NCBI RefSeq assembly: GCF_032854445.1
Contig: NC_088305.1
Coordinates: forward strand, 5,025,606-5,089,605
Reading direction: 5' to 3'
DNA from: Liolophura sinensis
Taxonomy: Eukaryota > Mollusca > Polyplacophora > Chitonida > Chitonidae
Length of the DNA: 64,000 nt
Shown here piece after piece: positions 22,464 through 33,504 of the stretch. The number at the start of each line of letters is the position of its first letter. Position 1 is the first letter of the stretch. The notes below the pieces were generated by a model. That model worked only from the letters and a program-made list of their open reading frames with translations, searched no databases and was not told where the DNA came from. Made by a program: the position numbers and the translations under genes.

Positions 22464-22711
22464 TTATTTATTTCATTTGTGTTTTATGCCATACTCAGGA
22501 ATATTTCACCTATACGAGGTAACCAGCATGATGGTGGGAGGACACCAGGCAGACTCCAGGGGAAACCAGATTGCTGGTACATCTTCCCACATAGGGCTGG
22601 ACAGGAAGCCAGCAGGAACTGGACTTGAATATACAGCGACCGCATAGGTGAGAGGCACCTCGGCCATTGCACCGTGCTGGCATACTAACCACTTTGGCCA
22701 TGGAGGTCTCC
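22464..22711 (-). mobile_element. A-family SINE, variant-head subfamily (A2)
   Basis: The body is of A type but diverged. The head, read on the plus strand, is 'gctggcatactaaccacttt' and 'ggccatggaggtctcc', in place of 'gctagcgcgctaaccaactg' and 'agccacggaggcccc'. The same head variant occurs at 31641-31895 and 41042-41270, and partly at 59904-60215, so it marks a subfamily. Open frames on both strands here are incidental. Confidence 0.85.
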
Positions 22712-23129
22712 TTGCAATTAATAAATTTGCCTTGTGCTTCCCAATTCTCATTATTGAGCATTACGATTTTTCACCTTTTCCACAAATTTACTGTTCACAA
22801 AAAAATTATTTTTTTTCCCAATTTTTTGTAAACTTTTTATCAGCCTATACCACTGTAGAAACCTATACACATACATGTTGTACATATTTCTCACTTTAGT
22901 ATTTATAAAACTACATGTAGTACTCTTTCCCCAAGTTAGCACTGATATTTAAGAAAAAAATTCTTAATCTAAACTTCATAAATCTATTTCTTTTACCTCA
23001 AAAAACCACCTACAAAACAGTAACAGCTGGCTTCTTCTAGTTCAGATGCCTAACCTTTTGAAAATTTATGATAGACCGTTACTTTTATTTACAAATTATC
23101 TCCTTTTTAAGAAGGGTTTCAGAGTTAAA
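22712..23129. other. Unique AT-rich stretch
   Basis: Unique DNA before the right copy of the 61-bp-type array. Nothing recognised. Confidence 0.4.
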
Positions 23130-23530
23130 CCATGGGTGTCTAAACTCATTGTCCATAGAAACCTCTTACACACAAACAAGGGAACCTAGTATGTTCCCTA
23201 AACCGTTTGCCCGCAGAAACCTTCCACAAACGACCAGCAAGGGGACCCAGTACATGCATGTCCCCTAAATTCTTTCCTCAGAAAAACCCTTCACAAACAA
23301 CCACCAAGAGGATCCCATAGTATGTTCCCTAAACCATTTGCCCGCAGAAACCTTCCACATACAACCAACAAGGGGACCCAGTACATGTATGTCCCCTAAA
23401 TTCTTTCCTCAAAGAAACCCTTCACATACAACCACAAAGAGGATCCCATAGTATGTTCCCTGAAATCTTTACCCAAAGAATCCTTCCAAACAAACAACAA
23501 GGGGACCTAGTAAGTTTCCTAAACTCTTTA
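23130..23530. repeat. 61-bp-type tandem array (right copy, shorter)
   Basis: Units with 'agaaaccttccaca' and 'gggacccagtacatg' are related to the array at 18840-19790. Here a longer unit alternates two kinds of segment, one with 'ccctaaaccatttgcccgc' and one with 'cccctaaattctttcctca'. The two arrays have diverged in copy number and sequence since duplication. Confidence 0.88.
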
Positions 23531-23552
23531 GTCCTCGTTTACATGCACTTGT

Positions 23553-23772
23553 TTTTATTTATCTGACTGGAGTTTTACGTCATACGCAACAACATTTCAC
23601 TTATACGACGGCAGCCGGCATTATGGTGGGAGGTACATGTAACTGGGCCCAGCCTGGGAAAAACCCATGACCATTCGCAGTTTGCTCAATGACCTTCCCA
23701 CTTAAGGCCGGACAGGATGCCAGCATGAGCTGAACTCACAGCGAGTGCACTCATAAGAGGCTCCTGGGTCAT
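23553..23772 (-). mobile_element. A-family SINE in duplication, right copy
   Basis: Positional counterpart of 19798-20018. It keeps the more typical words 'cacttatacgacggcagc' and 'cattatggtgggagg', with a short TACATGTA-like insertion after the latter. Confidence 0.85.
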
Positions 23773-25554
23773 GTATTATGCTAAAAAGTATGATTCAATT
23801 TCCTCTTACATAGTGCTATAAAGTGAGATTTATTGAATACAATAAAACAATGTTTCTGGAGAGAAGTGATCTTGCTCAATGATCAAAATACATGTGCATC
23901 CCTCCAGCTACAGCTACAAATTAGATCCACAAGAGTTCTAGAGATCAAATCCAGCTTCTGCTCAATTCGTCAGAATATCAGAATGCTTGCTACTGGTGCT
24001 GTGCCGGCTTCCACACTTCATGACAGCTATCAGTTAACTGAAATGAGTGTGGTGTAAAACACAAACTAATAAATAAACAAATACATGTAAATCTACATTT
24101 CTGGTATCATGGGTTATTTTCATCTCTCACTGGACAGTCATACTTCATTCTTAATTTCCCTCAGACGTGGACTTAATCTAAAACAAATGACACCAACATA
24201 AAACCAATGGAGTGCACTCATTTAAACATAGCATAAGAGTTTCTACTTCATTTCACAAACAATTCTGATGACAAAACTAATTTGGCCGTTGTCTATAGAA
24301 TCAAGTTTCCAGTCAATCCTGGCAGCAGTCATCCTACCAATTTAAATTCCATACAATTCCAGCCCCCCAGCAAATTCCGGAAATCATTCGCCACCACGAT
24401 CCATCTAAGTTCGTGATCACAACCAGTGTGGTGCCAATACAGACAACCAGCATGCAGGGACACTCTATCAGGGTCTCCAATTATGGGACTAACAGGAAGC
24501 AGGTGCAGATATAACACAGTGACATTCATCAAGTTTCTTAAGTTCTTTTTTTCCTAAAATACGGACAACCAAAAAAAACTCTTAATCTGTTTTTTTTTTT
24601 GTTTCTATTCTCTCAAACTTTACACTATATAGAACTCCTTGTAGATTGATCTTTCAGTTAATACTTCCAGAAGCACATGCCAAAAACATTGTTGATGTAT
24701 CCTTCAGACTAATTACAACAGACAACTTTTAGATTTCTTTGTCAGATTGGGTATTTGTGTTTTTTTTGTGGGGGGGGGGGGAACTCAAATGGTGTGGAGT
24801 ACATGTCCTTGTAGTTACATTTGTAAAACCATGCATAATTTACAAATCCAATAAGTGCTTCATGTACTGTAAAGAACACTAAAGGTGTTGACCAAGTTCA
24901 ACCTGGACAGACAGAGATGCCTTCTAACTCTGCCTGACAAACACTGTCAGCCATTTGATGGAGGTACCACTTTTGTACAACATGAAAGCAGCCAACAAGA
25001 CTGATTGGCACAGTAGCCGCGATGCCGCTCATTGACAAAGAGGACAGGTAACAAAAGGAAAATGTTTCAATTGCAGACAGAAGGATACCTCAAACTCCAA
25101 GATAAAAAATACTGAAGATGGAAGAACTTTGCAGCGGTCCACATCAATTTGGAATTGATTACCCTTGTTAAGCACAGGGAGGAAAGAGTGGGTAAATTTT
25201 TCTACCTTCTGAGCCTAAGGGGCATCCGGCTAGGTGACAATGCCCTCAGGAGATTCTCTCCCATTGCCTCTCATTTATTATTTATCCCAGACAGACTGTT
25301 CTCTGACCCTGACAAGACAACTGAGATTATGTGGGGAGGACAATGAGACATGATTACACTCTAAAGCATTTATAGTTATATGCTAAAAGCAGCCCCACAA
25401 TTTCTGTCCGTTTGATCTGTCTGGGCTCCGGAGACGGGATCAAATTCAGAATCCACTTAATACCTGTCCTCTGCCTTCCGTCTCCAATTAGGCTCTGTAT
25501 CAACTAACAAACTGTCCTCTTGAAGCATACAACCAACAGGCCATAGATCTATCA

Positions 25555-26459
25555 CCCTTCTATCGACGGGTTAAAACTTACAGGATTTACTCCCGCATAA
25601 TTCTTACAACATGGAGAAAATTTTTTTACCCATAATATTATGAAACAGACAGAAAAATTCCTGTGTATATGTACTGTATATACAGAAATTTATTTATTTC
25701 ACTTGTGTTTTACACCATTCACAAAACTATTTTACATGTTTGCACCTGTACAACTCATGAAAATGTCTATTTATCATGCCCATCAGGTGTTTTATTTGAT
25801 CGCTCCTTTAAGGCACGGAACCACACCCTAGTGCCTAACCAATGGTCATATAAGGTACATAAAGGTTAGTTGTAAAATTGTGCTCTTTATTCTACACATA
25901 TAAATTGGTCATCTTCATATAATACTAATTCAAGTTTTCCAACTTATACAAGACATATACATGTACCATATAACAAGGCTATGCTTATAGATATTTTAGT
26001 TCCACAAATTCTTTGAGCTCCCAAACTGCGCACAAGCTAATGATACAGTATCAGTTTTAAAACAAGTAAATTGGACCAAAAGTATCATGGCTAATACCAA
26101 CAAAAAGTTAAAGTTTTCATACAAATTTCTTTCATCATCCACAGACTTTAAAGCTTTCAGAAAGCATCATTCTGAGTTGCATTTGATAAAAATTCCTTAT
26201 GCATGGTAACAATGTCACTTTTTAAGATCAACTGGGATCAGATGCTTAAATTGTTCTAGATATGTTACAAAAACAATGCAAAATTTTGACAGACTGACTC
26301 ACACAAAGCGACACAGAAAGACAAAGCGATCTACAGAACTACTAAACGCATCAAAAAAACAATATGCTATTTCTATCTCCACCGCAATTTCAAAGCACTT
26401 ATTTAATACTAACCTATGCCTCTAAAAAGTCTACCATTTCCAAGTCTTTTTCTTAGCTA
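25555..26459. other. Unique AT-rich stretch with a SINE tail scrap
   Basis: Mostly unique. A short A-family 3' scrap in minus orientation lies at about 25688-25735 ('cacttgtgttttacaccatt'). Nothing else recognised. Confidence 0.4.
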
Positions 26460-26940
26460 AATTGGTGGACGTTCCACCACATCCGCCGTGGTCGACAGTT
26501 TCCAGGAAATCTTTTCTATTCCTTTTCCCTTAGTTCTTTCACCTGCCAGGCAGGCCTGCTCGCAGACGACGCTCATCCAGATAGGGGTCGCCGGTACTGT
26601 TAGAGCCAAGTGGAAATTACAAGTGTGTGACGGCCTAAATTGGCCGGAGATTGTTTGCGCAAATGTGAACTCACTCAGTAATGGGCCGGCGGGCGTTCAT
26701 TGTTCACCAGTTGATCACTGACGGTTTGGTCGAGAGTTGATAGACAACCTCTCCCATTGCTCCCATCGTCCCCAGCTTCCTCCGGACAGTGTTACTGCTA
26801 AGACACCCCCCCCCCCCCCCCAATCTGTCGGCTTATTAAACCGATTCGACTGCCACGTACCAGACTGTCACAAAGCCGTAGACTCCCTTGGCTGCCAGAA
26901 GCTCTCCAAGCCATTCGCTTGTCATTATGTCTTAACATAA
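26460..26940. other. GC-richer unique island
   Basis: The composition changes sharply from AT-rich flanks to a mixed, CpG-containing block (for example 'cgcagacgacgctcatccag', 'gtcgccggtactgttagagc'). It has a run of about 15 C at 26807-26821. Two plus-strand open frames (26488-26721 and 26737-26940) have no recognisable domain. It could be a conserved non-coding element or a non-coding exon; I cannot decide. Confidence 0.4.
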
Positions 26941-27242
26941 TACACTGAATGACTAAAACAAGTACAGTTCTTTCCCTGCTCCTAGATGAGAACAGACCCT
27001 GGTAAAATTAATCCAGAAACCCTTGCCTACTAATGATACATGTAAATAACCTAAACTGTCTACTCCAAAGTGTGAATTTTTAAAGGCAAATAAGTCATAA
27101 GATCTTACTTTTTGGGCTGAAACTTACATTTTCCAGTAGAAAAACACTGTTGTAAGCTAGGTCAATACTTTGCACCTTTGGCCACTCATTAAGTCCCATG
27201 TCTTGGACATATATAGTCAGAATAAATGTATATGAAATTATT
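26941..27242. other. Unique stretch
   Basis: Nothing recognised. Confidence 0.35.
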
Positions 27243-27441
27243 ACTTATTTATTTATTTGATTGGTGTTTTATATTGTGCTCAAGAATATTCCACAACAGC
27301 AGCCAGCATTACAGTGGGAGGAAACTGGTTCAAGCCCGAGGGAAACTCATGACCATCCACAGGTTGCAGGTTTCCCACGTAGGGCCAGAGAGGAAGCCAG
27401 CATGAGCAGGACTTGAACTCACGGTTACCATGTTGGTAAGA
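27243..27441 (-). mobile_element. A-family SINE, first of a tandem pair
   Basis: Tail, body with 'gtgctcaagaatattccaca', ending at 'ctcacggttaccatgttggt'. It is nearly identical to 27442-27640. The landmark 'gattggtg' is at 27259 and 27458, so the pair has a 199-bp period. Both share private changes (a deletion in the body and 'tattgtgctc' for 'cgccgtactc'), which shows duplication and not two insertions. Confidence 0.9.
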
Positions 27442-27668
27442 TTTTATTTATTTATTTGATTGGTGTTTTATATTGTGCTCAAGAATATTCCACAACAGCA
27501 GCCAGCATTACAGTGGGAGGAAACTGGTTCAAGCCCGAGGGAAACTCATGACCATCCACAGGTTGCAGGTTTCCCACGTAGGGCCAGAGAGGAAGCCAGC
27601 ATGAGCAGGACTTGAATTCACGGTGACCGTGTTGGTAAGAAGATCCCTCGACCATGGAGGCTGCCTCT
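27442..27668 (-). mobile_element. A-family SINE, second of a tandem pair
   Basis: Same as the first copy, but it continues about 28 bp further into the head ('tcgaccatggaggct'), so this is the original 5' end. It differs from the first copy at only a few positions, including 'gaattcacggtgaccgtg'. Confidence 0.9.
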
Positions 27669-28309
27669 AGGGAATTACAAGTTTGAGCTTTAATTTTCTT
27701 CAATGTTTCAACTACATGTATACATGGTGTACATATACAAATAATAAGGGCGCAGTAAAATGTCCGACATCAGCCCAATAAACATTAGAAAACATAGTCC
27801 AATACATGCTGAGTAAGGATATATTTAAAACGAAAAGTCCTGCATATCATAATGTATAAGAGATACCCAAGTCATGTATGAATCTGTGCTTAACGCTATT
27901 ATCGTTATTAACGATTACACTTTCTGCATATATAGCACAGACTCTAGTGCTAAAAATTGGCTGAGACCACTGCGGATTTCAACCTCAGGGTTAGGCACCA
28001 AATCACCATCAGTCTATGTCAACCGTCTAGACCACTCGACAAACAGGCCTGCCATAAACATAGAAGGTAGCTGACCGGTAGACTTTACAGCGAACATGCA
28101 TTACCCTTCTGATGATCAGAAATGACAAGGCTCCCTTTCAATAAGTGAATATATCAGACAGGTATAGATCTATCTCATTTAGAATATGGAATAAGAAATA
28201 ATATTATCATTACTAGGGATTACCCGGACTATTTGCCATTCACACATGTAAGCCTACTTCTCCATCACTAATGGCCTCATTATCATCTCCAGAAAATGAT
28301 TTATTTGTT
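27669..28309. other. Unique stretch
   Basis: No feature recognised; a 66-aa plus-strand open frame at 27874-28074 has no recognisable domain. Confidence 0.35.
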
Positions 28310-28455
28310 TGTTTATTTATTTATTTATTTATTTGATTGTTGTCAATGCCATATATTCAATCAGTTTTCACTTGTACAATGGTGGTCAGTTTTATGAGTG
28401 GAGGAAACCAGAGTGTCAGAGGTAGAATTAGCTCCTGACCTCTGGCAAGTTAGGC
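28310..28455 (-). mobile_element. E-family SINE-like repeat
   Basis: (TTTA)n, then 'tatattcaatcagttttcac', 'gtggaggaaaccagagtgtc' and 'ctgacctctggcaagttagg'. The tail resembles the A family but the body differs after 'gaaacc'. A looser match lies at 14880-15165. Confidence 0.6.
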
Positions 28456-28527
28456 AAATTTTCCCAGATATGCACACCCTATCATATACATGTACATGAA
28501 AAACAAAGTAGTCTTGTAAGTCAGAAG

Positions 28528-28662
28528 TTCTGGCAGCAACCTGCGGAAAGTCATGGTTATCCCTCAGGATCTTCCCAGTTGCCTCCAACCATAATGCTGG
28601 CTGCAGATGTATAAGTGAAATATTCTTGTGTTCAGAGTAAAACACCAATCAAATAATAAAAT
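28528..28662 (+). mobile_element. A-family SINE, 5'-truncated
   Basis: Starts at 'ctggcagcaacctgcgga' in mid-body and runs to 'gtaaaacaccaatcaaataa'. Diverged ('gtgttcagag' for 'gagtacggcg'). No target duplication found. Confidence 0.85.
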
Positions 28663-29123
28663 ATGTGTATAATATACATACGTGTACGTGGAAAACAAGA
28701 ACAAGTTAAGACTGCACAGACACGTTCGGTTATAGCCACCAAGTCCCACGGGCAGAAAGAGTGCTGCGAGGAATGGACAAATTTCCGGTGCAAGACTAGG
28801 TTGGAACCCGTGCCACATGAGCCCTTACAATGAGGCATGCACATCTATAACAACTTGACCTGGCCTGCAACTGCCACCACCACCAACTGCTCCACAGCCA
28901 CCAAACTCCTCCCCCTCCACTTCCACCCACCAGAATAGACAAATCAATCAGGTTTCAATTGTAACGATTTTGTCACCATACCAAACAGTTGTACATAAAT
29001 CCATGCCCATGTATATACACATATACAATGTGTATCTGAATGGGTTCTTTGTGGTTTAAATCCCAAGTCTAAGTGGAGGAGATTCCCCTCCAAACAATAG
29101 CATAAAAACTCATGATTTACTCT
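28663..29123. other. Unique stretch with a C-rich patch
   Basis: At about 28866-28935 the plus strand is a pyrimidine-rich, G-poor run ('ccaccaccaccaactgctcc'). No gene recognised. Confidence 0.4.
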
Positions 29124-29305
29124 GTTTTATTTTTATTTATGTATCTATTCCTTTGGCATTTTTAACCGTACTCAAGAAAAATCCATGTGTTCTTCATGGT
29201 GGGAGCATTCTTTAAGGCACCAGCTTTATGGTGGGAGGAAGCCTGGCAGAGCCTAGGGGGAACCCACATCCATCCGCAGGTTGCTGAAAGACCTTCTCAC
29301 GTAAC
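29124..29305 (-). mobile_element. A-family SINE, degenerate
   Basis: 'tttttatttatgtatc', 'aaccgtactcaagaaaaatc', then a disrupted segment in which 'catggtgggagcattcttta' precedes the usual 'tatggtgggaggaagcctgg'. The '..atggtgggag' word is therefore doubled. The head is absent. Confidence 0.75.
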
Positions 29306-30426
29306 TGATTGGAGAAGAATTGTGTATTAAAATCAGTGTGGTGTATTATCACTGTAGGAGTGAAACAATGAGGAATTAGGTATCCTTTGTGAGGAACCAC
29401 TTCGCACTAACTCAATCATGCTTTCCCTGAAGCTAAAGATGCTAACAAGCAGGCCTACAGCCAAGACTCGGCAGGCCTATAATTTGGAGGAGTTTTCAAG
29501 GCGGATCCATCCCAATGTCACTGAGCATCTTGGCAATTACCTAAGCACTAAATGGCTCGAGAGGAGGCTAATTAACCCAAGCCCTTGGCATATGTGACAG
29601 ATTATATGGCACAATTGCCATCCAATCAATGTCACACAATTTTGGCATTAATTCAGTATGAAAATCCCAGATTCTCTGAAGTCCAATTCAAGTCCAATCT
29701 GGTTTCGACACCTAAAGAAAATGTGCATGCTGCGCATTTTGCCAGACAACACGTGAACTGACACTAGGTCTTGAACCAGTAACGGGATCGACGGTATGCT
29801 TGTAGACAGCTCTGCAGCAAATGACCAGAGATTGGATTCCGCAGAGACTCTCACAATACTATAAGGCATTCATCACACGTTCCCTGTCCAGCTGTCCTGG
29901 CTCATTGTAATCAGACTGGCCCACACCCATGAAACCAACAGTAGACGAGTTCATCACACCTGATGGTAGACTCACGACACTTAGACCGTGGCAGGCGAGA
30001 AATCAGAAATCAAGAATCCATAGCAGTCACTCACTGTGATCGATTGTATAATTAAGGCAGTGGCAGGCCAAACTTTGTGAAATGAACGGCTTGTGGCTTA
30101 ATAGCAAGAAGTACACACAGATTTTCGAAGCTTTTCAAAACCTGGAAAAATTCATGTCAAATTCCGAGCTTTACAAGATTTTGTAAGTATCTTTCAATTT
30201 TTTTTATAGCCAAATACACATTTGGTTATCAATTAATCAGTACTCAATGGAGCTTTTTTTTTTTTTATTAAAATTTATTTAACTGAAACAAAAGCACAAC
30301 AGACTGCTGGGCCAAATTCACAGCTTCAGATAACTTATGAGTTGTTAAAGTGAAATGACAAACACGCTGAATTCAGTGTTTTAAATTCACCGATATTGGT
30401 GGTAAACCTACATGTATACACACATT
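29306..30426. other. Unique stretch, possible conserved block at 29420-29660
   Basis: No repeat or gene recognised. The part at 29420-29660 has mixed composition and words such as 'gaggctaattaacccaagcc'. A poly-T lies near 30256. Confidence 0.35.
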
Positions 30427-30502
30427 ATGAATGAATGAATGAAGGATTGTGGCTGTATGGCACCACATCGGCAGCATTTCAGCCATATCGTGGCAAGAAC
30501 AT
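30427..30502 (+). repeat. D-family dispersed repeat fragment
   Basis: 'gaatgaatgaaggattgtgg', 'ggcaccacatcggcagcatt' and 'cagccatatcgtggcaagaa' match the scrap at 5865-5935 and the one at 48895-48962. Confidence 0.65.
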
Positions 30503-30559
30503 ATTTAAATCACGAAGTCATGAAAGGTTTTCGATGTGATAATGATAACATTCAAACTT

Positions 30560-30832
30560 TATTCATTTATATATTTATTTGACTGGTGTTTTATGCCGTT
30601 ACTCAAGACTATTTCGTTTATATGTCGGCAGCCAGCACTATGGTGGGAGGAAACCGGGCAGAGCCCGTAGGAAACCCACGACCATCTGCAGGTTGCTGTG
30701 AGACCTTCCCACGTACGGCTGGAGAGGAAGCCAGCATGAGCTGGACTTGAACTCACAGTGACTGCATTGGTGAGAGGCTCCTGTGCCATTACGCTGCGCT
30801 AGCACACTAACCAACTGAGCCATGGAGGCCCC
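30560..30832 (-). mobile_element. A-family SINE, full length
   Basis: Complete from 'tttatatatttatttgactg' to the head ('gctagcacactaaccaactg', 'agccatggaggccc'). Box B-like and box A-like segments are intact. A six-base word, acattc, lies near both ends but not directly beside them, so I do not claim a target duplication. Confidence 0.92.
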
Positions 30833-31213
30833 TACATTCCCTACACTACATGCTCAAGACCAGCTAAAAAAAACAAAAAAAAAACAAATTTAAAACTTGA
30901 AAACCATAACATTTATATATGCAAATTTATGTCATTCCTGGAAAATTGTAAGTATATACATGTACATCTATGTGTAATAAAGACAAACTATATTCTATGA
31001 TATAGGTCAATGGTCTTCAAACATTCAATAACCGCATCTCCAGCAATACTGTCAAATAAATCAAATATAGAGGCGACTGCATGTGTCATATAGAGATATA
31101 ATCTTCATATCTTCATACGTTATGAAGAGATACCCATATCTATATAGTCATACTTTGTCAGGACTTCAAGGAAGCTATAATACACATCAACTCATCATAC
31201 ACAGTTATTAACA
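30833..31213. other. Unique AT-rich stretch
   Basis: Contains a small hairpin, cttcatacgttatgaag, near 31109. Nothing else recognised. Confidence 0.35.
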
Positions 31214-31515
31214 TTGTGTATTGTTTGGGGTTTTGTGTCATACATAAAAATGTTTCATATAAGGAGGAATCGTCAATAGATTTTTTATGTACATACATTT
31301 ATATATTGTGTCTTTTTGTGGCAAGTCAAGTCCATGTTACCAAAGTGCTGCTGCCATGTTTCATGCCGAAGACTCCAGACAGGACACCCCACCATAAACC
31401 AAATATTATACTGTCAATGGGCCAACCAGACCTGTTTCCTAGCTCAAACCTCCCAGTGCTCAGAGCACCAAGCGAAGCAGCATGCAACCAGTATAATTTC
31501 TGACACTGACCCGAC
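31214..31515 (-). mobile_element. C-family SINE-like repeat
   Basis: 'tgtttggggttttgtgtcat' at the left, then 'catgccgaagactccagaca', 'ggacaccccaccataaacca' and 'agtgctcagagcaccaagcg', in the same order as at 15345-15580. Overlapping short open frames on both strands show no protein family. Confidence 0.75.
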
Positions 31516-31640
31516 ACATGTCTTACACACATGCTAACAGGCAAGATATACACACACACATTGTGCCAATCAGAATACCTATACATTGCTGGCTTCCTGC
31601 TCAAATTTCAGGTACGTTGCTAAATGAGAAATTCAAGTGT

Positions 31641-31895
31641 TTGTTTATTTACTTGATAGGTGTTTAACGTCATACTCAAGGATATTTCACTTAGACCACG
31701 GCCAACATTATGGTGGGACGGAAACCGGGCACAGTCCAGGGTTTCCTCTGCATGCTGCTGGCAGACCCTCCCCTGTATGGCCAGACAGGAAGCCAGCAGG
31801 AGCTGGACATGAACTCACAGCGACGGCATTGGTGAGAGGCTCCTCAGTCATTGCGCTGCATTGGCATGTTAACCACCTTGGTCATGAAGGCCCCC
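31641..31895 (-). mobile_element. A-family SINE, variant-head subfamily (A2)
   Basis: Body of A type with 'aggaagccagcaggagctgg'. The head reads 'gcattggcatgttaaccacc' and 'ttggtcatgaaggcccc' on the plus strand, the same variant as at 22464-22711. Confidence 0.88.
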
Positions 31896-32902
31896 TCTGG
31901 AACTAAATGGGCTCTATATACATGTACATGTATGGCCCAGCATGCCGAATTCACGCATAAAAACAGTCCAAAAATTCCGTGAGGCTTGGCTATTTTAAAT
32001 TCATAACACCTTGGTCAATTAGCAGGTCTAAGTGTATATATAGGTTAATTATAAACATTCAAGGCCTTTTCGTACATGTACTTTCAAATTGGCAGTGCAT
32101 GGAAATACAAAATACCAAAGAAACTAAAATCTTCAATAATTGTTGCGGCACATGTATCTCAAATTGACAATGCCCACTGGGGTGTTGCCGTGACCCTATT
32201 TCTCGACAGATTGATTGCGGGTGCTTGTTAACATGAACACTGATAAACAGGTGGAACTTGAGCCATAGGTAGGTAATTTCAATATAGATGCGCATATAAA
32301 TGAAACGGATAATATCTCTGGATACAGAAGGCTCTGAGACAAACCAGCCGATGTTTCCCTGGAGCATCTGTCAGTTAACTCATCGCACTGGCCTCGCTCC
32401 AACAATGACTGATTAGTCATGATTTTAACAAACACCACAAAATTCGTGTTCGTCATAGACGCATCCTCTAGGTCCAGAATAGAATGAATATTTCATAAGA
32501 CAATTCCTTTTCCTGTCTGTGTAAGATGACCTCCTAGGCATTTATCTCTATTATAACTACAGCATAGAGCAGCGCCCAATCTTCCACTATTTTCACCGCA
32601 TGGTCAAGCCTGTACGGAGAACAGACACATAATAGAGTCATCTCTATATATTCACGTTTGAAATTTGAAAAACCACTCTTTTCATTCATTTTATTCTCAA
32701 CAATCACTTCAGACAGAAATTATCATGTTTTCTATATTTTATTTTTTTTTGTGTATGTGTTTCACATAAAACAAGTAGCATCTTTGTACATAGTACATGT
32801 ATATATATAGTACTGATGTTTCTTTACTCATTGTTTCATCAGGATTCAATGTTGTACTATCCGTATTCAAGAATTTTTATTGGTGGGAGAGTGAAAGGCA
32901 AG
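31896..32902. other. Unique stretch
   Basis: No gene recognised. Near 32840-32890 there is a possible degenerate A-family scrap ('ccgtattcaagaatttttat', 'tggtgggag'). Confidence 0.35.
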
Positions 32903-33072
32903 TTTCCTCTTAATTTATTTATTTATTTATTTATTCGACTGGTGTTTTATACCATATTCAAGAATATTTTACTCATACGACAGTGGCCAGCATTACGGTG
33001 AGAGGAAACCGGGCCTGGAGGAAACCCACGAACATCCACATGTTGCTGGCAGACCTTCTGTTTTCTCTTAAT
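32903..33072 (-). mobile_element. A-family SINE, 5'-truncated, ~12-bp target duplication
   Basis: Element 32915-33060, from (TTTA)n to 'tgttgctggcagaccttctg'. Flanked by tttcctcttaat (32903-32914) and ttttctcttaat (33061-33072), 11 of 12 matching. The 5' half is absent and a short deletion removes part of the 'cagagcccggg' region. Confidence 0.87.
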
Positions 33073-33504
33073 GAACTTCATCTGCACGTAAGACCACTAT
33101 GATGAATGGCCATATATGCTTAGTGTCACCTCAAGACCCACAAAACTGTTCAATCATTGGATTTTAAGACGTCCCTACCCATAACAGGAAGTGACCTAAC
33201 ATATGTGAACACGTGTCCTATAGCTATTGAAAGACGAGCATCTTTAACCACTTGTCCATCTATACAGGCACTCTCTTTATCTGATAATATAGTACAGGTA
33301 AATATATACACTGTAACTGGAGAATTATGATTGCAAACAACTGGTCTAACATACATGCATGCCCATTGCATTACCTGAAGGATTGTGGTCAACTAGAGAA
33401 CTTCATGGCTAAAAAAAAGGGCTAAATACTTTAGCACTGTACATGCATATACATGCAGATGTATTAAAGGAAAAGATCTGAAGAGGACATACATGTATGG
33501 CAAG
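33073..33504. other. Unique stretch
   Basis: Unique DNA before the 44-bp array. Nothing recognised. Confidence 0.35.

Larger units (their letters stand above)
23130..25554 (+). repeat. Segmental duplication, right copy
   Basis: Colinear with 18840-22119. The offset is 3758 bp at 'gagagaagtg' (20101 and 23859) and 3435 bp at the right end (22119 and 25554). Most of the change comes from the SINE present only in the left copy. This copy carries a G-run near 24770-24781 and lacks about 90 bp present on the left. It ends in 'catagatctatca', after which the two diverge completely. Confidence 0.92.
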
